Below the pieces are notes generated by a model that did not search any database, was not told where the DNA came from, and saw only the letters and a list, made by a program, of their open reading frames with translations. A program made the position numbers and the translations under genes. A stretch of DNA of 64,000 nucleotides from Ulvibacterium sp965228935 (lineage in GTDB: Bacteria > Bacteroidota > Bacteroidia > Flavobacteriales > Flavobacteriaceae). The DNA lies in contig NZ_OZ245846.1 in the NCBI RefSeq assembly GCF_965228935.1, positions 310,001 through 374,000 of the forward strand, in the 5' to 3' direction. Of this stretch, positions 36,054 through 43,355 are shown piece by piece. How positions within the stretch are numbered: position 1 is the first letter of the stretch; the number at the start of each line of letters is the position of its first letter.

Positions 36054-37115
36054 ATGGCGAGATTCTTGGTGAAAAGAAATCAAAAGTTAGGGACGGCTCC
36101 GGGCTCTCTTGTCTTTGTTGGCAAACAAAGAGTAGATAAGGTATTGCTCGAAATTCTATCATACGATAAATTGAACATAGAAGATAAAGAGATAGAAAAC
36201 TTAGAAGAGCTTCCAAAGCTTATCAATCCAAAAAAGGTTTCTTGGGTAAATCATGTTGGGATCCATGATGAAAAGGCTATCGAAAAAATAGGTGGCTTAT
36301 TTGATATTCATCCTCTTCAACTAGAGGATATCCTGAACACTACCCAGCGGCCAAAGTTTGTAGAGGCCGATGGGTATTTGTTCATTCAAATTCGGATGCT
36401 ACATTTAAAAGAGGATAATTCCCTGTATACCGAACAGTTGAGTATCATATTGATTGATAATACACTTATTTCCTTTCAAGAAATACCGTTGGATGTCTTC
36501 GACCCTTTACGTGAAAGACTGCTAAGGCCAATCACCAAAATTAGACACCGTAAAAATGATTATTTGGCTTTTGCAATGTTGGATGCAGTCGTAGAGCAAT
36601 ATATTTTTATCATAGAAAAATTCGGGGAACGAATTGAACTACTGGAAGACCAATTATTGCAAAGACCGGAAAAGTCCCACCTAGAGCAGATCAATCGTTA
36701 TAAAAGAGAAATAAATTTTTTGCGCAAAACGGTAAGACCCGTTCGAGAGTTGGTATCTCAATTTAAGCGTTCGGATTCCCCAATAATAGAAGGCTCGACC
36801 CAACCTTATCTAAGGGATTTGGAAGAACAGGTTGTTTTGGCGACCGAGGCAATAGAGCTTTATAAGGACATGTTGAATGATCAATTGAACATTTATAATT
36901 CAGGTCTCAATAATCGGTTAAATGATATCCTGAGGGTATTGACCATATTCTCCGTGGTCTTCATTCCACTTACATTTCTAGCAGGTATATATGGTACCAA
37001 TTTTGAGTATTTGCCAGAACTTCATTATAAATATTCGTATCCTATATTTTGGGGAGTACTGATACTTTTAGCGCTAGGCATGGTAATGTATTTCAAGAAT
37101 AAAAAATGGCTGTGA
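36054..37115 (+). CDS. corA: CorA-family divalent cation transporter with a GTN variant
   Basis: 353 residues. The cytoplasmic domain is followed by two C-terminal TM helices. The ion-selecting loop normally reads YGMNFE; here it is YGTNFEYLPEL. The rest (FIPLTFLAGIYG) is canonical. CorA carries Mg2+, Co2+ or Ni2+. The Met-to-Thr change could alter selectivity or conduction. Last gene of the DUF3124-marC-corA operon. Confidence 0.9.
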   Translation: MARFLVKRNQKLGTAPGSLVFVGKQRVDKVLLEILSYDKLNIEDKEIENLEELPKLINPKKVSWVNHVGIHDEKAIEKIGGLFDIHPLQLEDILNTTQRPKFVEADGYLFIQIRMLHLKEDNSLYTEQLSIILIDNTLISFQEIPLDVFDPLRERLLRPITKIRHRKNDYLAFAMLDAVVEQYIFIIEKFGERIELLEDQLLQRPEKSHLEQINRYKREINFLRKTVRPVRELVSQFKRSDSPIIEGSTQPYLRDLEEQVVLATEAIELYKDMLNDQLNIYNSGLNNRLNDILRVLTIFSVVFIPLTFLAGIYGTNFEYLPELHYKYSYPIFWGVLILLALGMVMYFKNKKWL

Positions 37116-37346
37116 ATTACCATTTTAACATTTGGAGTTGCTATATCAACTCTTATGTTATAAAAGCTGTTAAAAAGGGAATGGTATCTGTTAAACCCTG
37201 TTAAATACTTGATTTTCTTATTAATATCTGTATATTAAAGAAGTATGACAACAACAATACTTCACGAAACTTCTGCTTTCTAGGTCGAGCAATCGGTCTT
37301 TTTACTTCATAGGGACATAGTTCCCATTGTTCCAAAAAAACATTTA

Positions 37347-37367
37347 AAGCTTTTAACTGAAAAGCTT
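37347..37367. promoter_or_regulatory. inverted repeat upstream of dps
   Basis: AAGCTTTT (37347-37354) and AAAAGCTT (37360-37367) form an 8-bp inverted repeat with a 5-nt spacer, 60 bp upstream of the dps start. It could be an operator. The rest of the 311-bp gap 37116-37426 shows nothing identifiable. Confidence 0.3.
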
Positions 37368-37426
37368 CTGCCCATTCAAAAAATCGATACGGGCATCACA
37401 TAATTATGAACTTAAAATAAGAAAGC

Positions 37427-37930
37427 ATGACACTTGCACAAACAAAAATTAAAAATAATAAAAACCTCAAAACGCTCGGATTCTCCCATCTGGATACAGC
37501 TGAAGTAGTAGTAAAATTAAATACCCTGTTGGCAGATTATCAAGTATTTTACAATAAGCTCAGAAACTTCCATTGGAACATTGAAGGTCCAGAATTTTTT
37601 GAGTTGCACGAAGAGTTTGAAAAGGAATACAATACGGTAAAGAAGAATATCGATATAGTAGCAGAGCGTATACGGGTATTCGGAATCAAACCAAACTTCA
37701 CACTACAAAAGACGTTGGAACTCTCCAAAATTAAAGAGACGGAAAAGAACCTTTCCGCCATTGAGATGGTAAGGGAGGTACTTAAGGATTTTGAAATCAT
37801 CCACGATGACATTCTTTCTGCCATTGGGGCATCCCTCGAAACGGGCGATGTCGCCACGGAACAGATGTTGACCGATTTCATCAGGGACATCGAGAAAAGG
37901 AACTGGATGTTCACTTCTTATTTGAAGTAG
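37427..37930 (+). CDS. dps: Dps-family ferritin-like DNA-binding protein
   Basis: 167 residues. It has the Dps pattern NKLRNFHWNIEGPEFFELHEEFEKEY with the first iron ligands (H, D/E) and DIVAERIRVFG following. Dps protects DNA and oxidises iron with peroxide. It starts in a 311-bp spacer after corA. Confidence 0.92.
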   Translation: MTLAQTKIKNNKNLKTLGFSHLDTAEVVVKLNTLLADYQVFYNKLRNFHWNIEGPEFFELHEEFEKEYNTVKKNIDIVAERIRVFGIKPNFTLQKTLELSKIKETEKNLSAIEMVREVLKDFEIIHDDILSAIGASLETGDVATEQMLTDFIRDIEKRNWMFTSYLK

Positions 37931-37972
37931 AAATTTCCAACTCAAAACATTTATTAATTCTAAAACCTAAAA

Positions 37973-38443
37973 ATGAAAAAGATAATAAGCATATTAAGTC
38001 TATTACTGTTAACCACCTTTACGTTGTCGGCTCAAGTGGACAATAAGGGAACCCTGAGCTCCACTTTCAAAAAAACGTTTACCATTAAAGTAGATGGGAC
38101 CGAGACCAAGTATAATTTAAAGATTCTGGAAACTCGTAATTATCCCATGGCTTGGAAAGACGAGGACAAGGGCAAGGTAGATCAGGATAGAATGGCCACA
38201 GCTGCCAAGGTCACAAAAATGATCGCCGTCGATAATGATAGCGATAACGAATACGAACAATATTTTGTCCTAAAATACAGGAAGTCATTGGCCGACACTT
38301 TTGAAGTAGTGGCAACGAAAAATGGTTTTGCCGTAATGGTGGACGGAACGATTAAGAAACATTTCGATAAGGAGGGAATTTATTTCATCGACAACGATGA
38401 TAAAGATTTCTTTTCGGTTACCGAGTTCGGAGAAATGGGATAA
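37973..38443 (+). CDS. secreted protein of unknown family
   Basis: 156 residues. The N-terminus is a signal peptide (ISILSLLLLTTFTLSAQ), then a beta-rich soluble domain with paired DNDSDNEYEQYF and DNDDKDFFSV, both Asp-rich and possibly cation-binding. No family recognised. It starts 42 bp after dps and is closed by a clean terminator. Confidence 0.6.
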   Translation: MKKIISILSLLLLTTFTLSAQVDNKGTLSSTFKKTFTIKVDGTETKYNLKILETRNYPMAWKDEDKGKVDQDRMATAAKVTKMIAVDNDSDNEYEQYFVLKYRKSLADTFEVVATKNGFAVMVDGTIKKHFDKEGIYFIDNDDKDFFSVTEFGEMG

Positions 38444-38472
38444 ACGAATGTTTCGTTTTCTGATTGATGAAC

Positions 38473-38499
38473 AAGCCAGGCAATTTACCTGGCTTTTTT
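38473..38499 (+). terminator. terminator after dps-secreted protein pair
   Basis: AAGCCAGG (38473-38480) pairs with CCTGGCTT (38488-38495) around a seven-base loop and is followed by T. Confidence 0.85.
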
Positions 38500-38562
38500 A
38501 ATACCAATTTAAATTCAATCGAGAATGCAATTGGGATGTCTCTTCATTTTTATTAGAATTTA

Positions 38563-38603
38563 TCTGAGGATGGAAACCAAGAAAATTGGATTCCATCCTC
38601 AGA
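38563..38603. repeat. 13-bp inverted repeat
   Basis: TCTGAGGATGGAA at 38563-38575 and its exact reverse complement at 38591-38603, with a 15-nt loop and no T-tract. It lies in the 530-bp spacer 38503-39031, next to a copy of the 65-bp dispersed repeat (38620-38684). No gene is visible in this spacer. Confidence 0.6.
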
Positions 38604-38619
38604 TTGATAAATCATCTTA

Positions 38620-38684
38620 GTTCAAAAAACCAACATATTTTGGGAATCCCATCCCCTTTACCAATCTGTCCCATTAACTCGACG
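38620..38684 (-). repeat. 65-bp dispersed repeat, copy G
   Basis: On the minus strand it starts CGTCGAGTTAATGGGAC and ends with GTTGGTTTTTTGAAC, with an inner GGGATTCCC. It matches copies C, D and E over its whole length with small gaps. Confidence 0.75.
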
Positions 38685-39031
38685 TTTTAAAAAAACACAT
38701 CTCATGAGAAGAAAATCAAACTGGGTTTGATACATTTCCTCATTATAAGGGAATATCATCTCCGTTACATTGCACTTTTGTTTGATGGTAAAAAAAGATG
38801 CCCAACTTTAGCTTTCCATCCTAAAAAAGTTCAGTGCACTCCCTGATTATTACCTTGCGCCTAAGTTGTGCAAATAAAGCCTTAACGGTTTTCACCGAAA
38901 ATAAAATAATCAAAGGGCTAAACCTTTTACACGTTTAATGGTCAAAAACCAAAGCTATCATCATATTCCAAACAAACTCAATCAGGATTATCTCCCAAAT
39001 GGGCTGATCGGTTGAGTGACATGTATTATAG

Positions 39032-39670
39032 TTGAACCATAAAATATTGTATGCTGATAACACAGAACTAGGCTTAAAATACGGTCAGGAACGCACTTTA
39101 TACTTGGGAAAAACAATCGAAAACATACTGCTCGAAGAGATCTCAAAGGGGAACAGAAATGCTTTTGAACAATTGTATTTACTTTATAAAAGCAAGGTTT
39201 ACAACACAGCCATCGTTTATCTACAGAACATAGAAGAGGCAGAGGAGGTTACTCAGGACATTTTTTTGACCATTTACCAGAAAGCAGATACGTTTCAGGG
39301 GAAGTCCAAAGTAAGTACTTGGATTTATAGGATTACGGTCAACAAGGCATTGAACAAGTTGGAAAAAAGAAAAAGAAGTCCTCTGTCCGAAAGAGAGGTC
39401 AACGAGCGGGATCGTGCCGATTTTTATCATCCCGGTATCCAATTGGAAAACAAGGAAAAAGCACGATTTTTGTTCATGGCAATTGACAAACTCGCAAAGA
39501 CCCAAAAAACTGCATTCGTATTGAGCTTTGTGGAAGGACTTCCAAGACAGGAAGTAGCGGATGTTATGGGAACAACCTTGAAATCGGTGGAAAGTCTACT
39601 ACAAAGGGCAAAATCAAATTTACGAAAGTACTTGGTCGAAATCTATCCCGAAGGAAAAACAAAAAAATAA
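39032..39670 (+). CDS. ECF-type RNA polymerase sigma factor
   Basis: 212 residues with a region 2 pattern (YNTAIVYLQNIEEAEEVTQDIFLTIY as residues 57-82 or so) and region 4 (LPRQEVADVMGTTLKSVESLLQRAKSNLR). An in-frame TAG ends just before TTG 39032, so the start is TTG 39032 or the TTG at 39047. It probably directs a few nearby promoters. It is followed 24 bp later by a short membrane protein, the usual place for an anti-sigma factor. Confidence 0.92.
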   Translation: MNHKILYADNTELGLKYGQERTLYLGKTIENILLEEISKGNRNAFEQLYLLYKSKVYNTAIVYLQNIEEAEEVTQDIFLTIYQKADTFQGKSKVSTWIYRITVNKALNKLEKRKRSPLSEREVNERDRADFYHPGIQLENKEKARFLFMAIDKLAKTQKTAFVLSFVEGLPRQEVADVMGTTLKSVESLLQRAKSNLRKYLVEIYPEGKTKK

Positions 39671-39694
39671 TGTCCAATAAACAAACCCAAACTG

Positions 39695-39967
39695 ATGGAC
39701 TGTAAGGAAAAATGGGCCGACGAGGCCTTAAAAAGTCTGGAGGGCATGAAAAGGGCCTCTCCCAAAAATGACGTTTTCGATAGTATAATTTCCAGGATTC
39801 CGGAAAATCGAACAATTTCCCTAAAGCATATAGGATGGGTCGCAGCTGCGGCCTGCCTAATAATTCTTCTGAACGCCTATGTTTTGAAACTGCAGATCGA
39901 AAGCGTTCAAGATTCTACAAGGGATGAAGAAAACCAGATTTCACTGTTGACAGACTATACCTTTTAA
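39695..39967 (+). CDS. short membrane protein, candidate anti-sigma factor
   Basis: 90 residues: a soluble N-terminus of about 45 residues, one TM helix (IGWVAAAACLIILLNAYVL), then a short periplasmic tail. Length and position after the ECF gene suggest an anti-sigma role, but it has no ZAS-type HxxxCxxC motif. Weak inference. Confidence 0.6.
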   Translation: MDCKEKWADEALKSLEGMKRASPKNDVFDSIISRIPENRTISLKHIGWVAAAACLIILLNAYVLKLQIESVQDSTRDEENQISLLTDYTF

Positions 39968-39978
39968 AACCTTGTAAG

Positions 39979-40392
39979 ATGAAACGGGAAACACGCTATA
40001 AAATCATTATAGGCGCACTATTGATAATCAATGTGGTACAAGTCTCCTCCTTGATACTCACCAAAAGACCTCAAAAGCATTTAAGGGAACATCGAAAACC
40101 TGATGCAAAAGAAATGTTGCGTCTTGATGATGAGCAGAACATACAATTTAAAACCTTTAGCAGAGAACATCATAAATCTATGGTCTCTCTACAAAAGGAG
40201 CAAAAGATAGTCGTGCGCAACTATTTTCTACAACCATCGGATTCCCTACTCAAACGTATCAAGGATTTCGAAGAAAAAAAGATACTGGCGACCGAAAAAC
40301 ATTTCAAGAATCTGAAGTCCGTATTGCACGAAGAACAACTGCCTGCTTATGAAGATTTCAAGGAGAGGGCCTTGCGACATATCTTGCGCTAA
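39979..40392 (+). CDS. CpxP/Spy-like periplasmic protein
   Basis: 137 residues. A TM or signal helix (IIIGALLIINVVQVSSLIL) precedes a charged helical domain with LQKEQKIVVRNYF and HFKNLKSVLHEEQLPAYEDF, the LTxEQ-like repeats of CpxP/CnrR/Spy-type metal-stress proteins. Starts 12 bp after the previous gene. Confidence 0.65.
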   Translation: MKRETRYKIIIGALLIINVVQVSSLILTKRPQKHLREHRKPDAKEMLRLDDEQNIQFKTFSREHHKSMVSLQKEQKIVVRNYFLQPSDSLLKRIKDFEEKKILATEKHFKNLKSVLHEEQLPAYEDFKERALRHILR

Positions 40393-40476
40393 AAGTTAAT
40401 TATTTCAAAAAAAGGGAATCGAGCGAAGGATTTTCTGGGGCTTCCTGTCAAAAGGTCAAATTAAATCCCAGTTATC

Positions 40477-41850
40477 ATGAGAATGCGCACTTATTTAATT
40501 TCCCTTATTCTTTTTCTGCTAACATTAAGCCTTCACGCACATAAAGGTGGGCATGGATACCGGAACACTAAAGAGTGGAGCATTGATGGTAACAAAATTG
40601 AGGCCTCCTTTTTGGCCTTTAAGGATGGTCTGGTCTTTTTGGAAACGAAAACCGGAGAACTGGTCATTGAGGAACTCTCGGCCTTTACCAGGCATGACCG
40701 GTTGTTGATAGAAGATAAAATCAATCGTATCAAAAGCATCAACCAAGTATCGGGCAATTCCGGAATTTTTGTTGCCAAGCACGAACGTGGTCTGGAAAAC
40801 AACGGTTTTTCCATGAACTATTTCCTGATTGCCTTATCGGCAGTGTCCTTTTTCATCTTTGCATACTTTTTTAGGAGAAAAAGAATGCTGACCGCTTCAA
40901 TGAGTGTTGCATCTTTTTTGATTATAATGGTATTTGCCTGTGGCAACAGCGATGATAGCGGAGATACAGATGACGGTGCTGAAGACGACGACCCCATAGT
41001 TTCATCGGTTCCCGCCAATGATGTCGATGCGCTACAGGAACTATTCGGGCTTTTTTCGAATGTGACCACGGATTTCGATGACACGTATTTCTATGTCTCT
41101 TCCACGGGCCTTCCCGACCATGACATGATGGTAGGTATCACCAACTGGCAACAACAAGTGCCGATTCCCCAGGATTATACCGGCGGCAATAGCTGGGCCT
41201 TTCCCATACAACCAGTACTTGCCGAAACTCCGCTATCATCCTCGGAACATTTTTTAAGGGGTGCCATTGCCATTGCGGTCAACGGTATCCCAGTCTTCAA
41301 TCCCTTGAACAACAGGGGCGAGGATGCCTTGGCCATTGGGGAGCTTGATCAGTGGGGCGGACATTGTGGAAGGGCAGACGATTACCATTATCATGTACCG
41401 CCCACCCATTTGGAAGCTACAGTGGGAGCCGATCAGCCTGTCGCCTATGCCCTGGACGGATTCCCCGTCTATGGAGAAACTACCGAGGAGCTGGATGAAT
41501 ATCTCGGAAAATTCAATGAAGACGGGTCGTACCAATACCATACCACTGATACCGCACCCTACTTTATTGCCGGGATGCGCGGCCAGATAACACTGGATCC
41601 GAACACGACCGCACCAGAGGACCAGATTCTGCCACAGGCGATGACCCGAGAGGTACGGCCTGCACTGACACCCTTGGCCGGAGCGGTGATTACGGGCTTT
41701 AACCAAATAGATACGAATGCCTACTCCCTCGAGTATCAAATCGGGACAGATACCTATTATACCAATTATAGTTGGGACGAAAATGGTCTGTATACCTACG
41801 AATATGTTGATGCCGATGGTACTGTAACGACGGCAACCTATCAGAGATAA
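40477..41850 (+). CDS. SHD1-like/membrane module fused to a YHYH protein
   Basis: 457 residues. After a signal peptide, residues ~38-72 resemble an SHD1-like beta module. Two hydrophobic segments follow (113-131 and 137-154), the second ending in a lipobox-like VFAC (Cys155), then an Asp-rich tether (159-172). The C-terminal two thirds carry the YHYH domain: GGHCGRADDYHYH at 294-306, likely a metal site. The second hydrophobic segment looks like the signal of a separate lipoprotein, so this may be a natural fusion. Confidence 0.8.
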   Translation: MRMRTYLISLILFLLTLSLHAHKGGHGYRNTKEWSIDGNKIEASFLAFKDGLVFLETKTGELVIEELSAFTRHDRLLIEDKINRIKSINQVSGNSGIFVAKHERGLENNGFSMNYFLIALSAVSFFIFAYFFRRKRMLTASMSVASFLIIMVFACGNSDDSGDTDDGAEDDDPIVSSVPANDVDALQELFGLFSNVTTDFDDTYFYVSSTGLPDHDMMVGITNWQQQVPIPQDYTGGNSWAFPIQPVLAETPLSSSEHFLRGAIAIAVNGIPVFNPLNNRGEDALAIGELDQWGGHCGRADDYHYHVPPTHLEATVGADQPVAYALDGFPVYGETTEELDEYLGKFNEDGSYQYHTTDTAPYFIAGMRGQITLDPNTTAPEDQILPQAMTREVRPALTPLAGAVITGFNQIDTNAYSLEYQIGTDTYYTNYSWDENGLYTYEYVDADGTVTTATYQR

Positions 41851-41931
41851 AAATATGCTTAAGAACAGAGCGGGTCATATTCGCCCGTTCACCGTGAAAC
41901 GCAACCCCATAATTTCTTAAAGAACATTCAT

Positions 41932-42963
41932 ATGAAAAATATTGAAAAAATGCACATGCCCTTTGTACTCTTCGTCCTTTTATCGTGCTTGAACTGCAGT
42001 AACGACAATACGGACACGGATGATGGAATCGATACCGATGACGACACGGTTGAAACCATTGAATATCCAGGTACGGCTTCAGTTACACAGGGGCGAGCAA
42101 CTACGGTGATCGAAAATCTATATGATGCCGGCCAACGCGTTTCTGGAGTGGGAATCATCACTGCAACGGACGATTCAGAGTGGACGGTTCCCGCAGAAGT
42201 CAACTATACGGATGACGGTTTTCCGTTCGCCCCTGACCTGTTCAACCCTTACGCTACCCAATACAATACGGCATCGGAGGCTTTGGCGGCTTTTGATGAA
42301 AATGACATCATTGAGATAGATGCGGATGGAGAGGTGGTGACCGGCTATATTTTTGCCGACAACTATTTTGAACTCTATATCAACGGAACCCCAGTGGGCA
42401 AGGATGCCGTTCCCTTTACGGATTTCAATTCCCATATCGTAAAGTTCAGGGTATCGCGTCCCTTTACGGTAGCGATGAAGTTGGTCGATTGGGAAGAGAA
42501 TCTGGGTCTGGGCTCCGAGTTCAATCAGGGAGCAGATTACTATGCCGGTGACGGGGGTATGGTGGCCGTGTTCAAGGATGTATCCGAAAATACCATTGCC
42601 ATTACGGGCGAAGATTGGAAGGCCCAAACGTTCTACACGGCCCCCATAAAAGATCTAAGCTGTCCCACCGAAGATGGGACAATACGGATTACATCCAACT
42701 GTAATACGACCAGCGTAAATGACGGTACCACGTTCTATGCCCTGCACTGGGAACTGCCCGATACTTGGATGGAAGAGAGCTTTGACGACTCCGACTGGCC
42801 CGATGCCACTACGTATACCAATGAGACCATTGTGGTCAACAACAAGGAATCCTATACCCGTTTTACGGATATATTCGACGACCCGGAAAACGATGCGGAG
42901 TTCATCTGGTCCACGAACGTCGTTTTGGACAATGAGGTCATCGTAAGGTATACCGTGGAATAA
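41932..42963 (+). CDS. Asp-rich lipoprotein linked to the YHYH gene
   Basis: 343 residues. The signal ends LNCS, then an Asp-rich tether (DTDDGIDTDDDT) nearly copies the one in the preceding gene's product. The rest is beta-rich (FELYINGTPVGKD, FRVSRPFTVAMKLVDWEE), of carbohydrate-binding-like shape. No family recognised. Likely an outer-membrane or surface lipoprotein. Confidence 0.7.
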   Translation: MKNIEKMHMPFVLFVLLSCLNCSNDNTDTDDGIDTDDDTVETIEYPGTASVTQGRATTVIENLYDAGQRVSGVGIITATDDSEWTVPAEVNYTDDGFPFAPDLFNPYATQYNTASEALAAFDENDIIEIDADGEVVTGYIFADNYFELYINGTPVGKDAVPFTDFNSHIVKFRVSRPFTVAMKLVDWEENLGLGSEFNQGADYYAGDGGMVAVFKDVSENTIAITGEDWKAQTFYTAPIKDLSCPTEDGTIRITSNCNTTSVNDGTTFYALHWELPDTWMEESFDDSDWPDATTYTNETIVVNNKESYTRFTDIFDDPENDAEFIWSTNVVLDNEVIVRYTVE

Positions 42964-43037
42964 AAAACGAACAGAAAAAACATGACGCTACAGTAACGGT
43001 GCGTCAAAAATAGAATGACAAATCAAAATATCTAAGT

Positions 43038-43334
43038 ATGAAACAACACCTTTTCTCGATAGCCGCTTTGGCCATCTTAATGGGAACTCTCTCTTCTTGC
43101 CGTTCAAGTAATACCGCGGGACAATCCAAACAAGGAGGGCCAGAAAGACAACCACCTTCTGCTTCTGAAATTATCTCTCGAATGGATACTGATAAAGATG
43201 GAAAATTGTCCATGTCGGAGGTCAGGGGGCCCTTAAAGGAACGCTTCGGTGAAATCGATACCGATGATGATGGCTTTCTTACGAAGGAAGAGTTGGAAAA
43301 AGCTCCCAAGCCAAGGCCCCGAAGAGAAAGATAA
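43038..43334 (+). CDS. EF-hand lipoprotein
   Basis: 98 residues. Signal with LSSC, then two EF-hand loops: DTDKDGKLSMSE and DTDDDGFLTKEE, each with the D-x-D-x-D/G pattern of a Ca2+ site. It sits between the Asp-rich lipoprotein and the TonB-dependent receptor. Confidence 0.85.
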   Translation: MKQHLFSIAALAILMGTLSSCRSSNTAGQSKQGGPERQPPSASEIISRMDTDKDGKLSMSEVRGPLKERFGEIDTDDDGFLTKEELEKAPKPRPRRER

Positions 43335-43355
43335 TTACGAACCGAACGTATTTGG

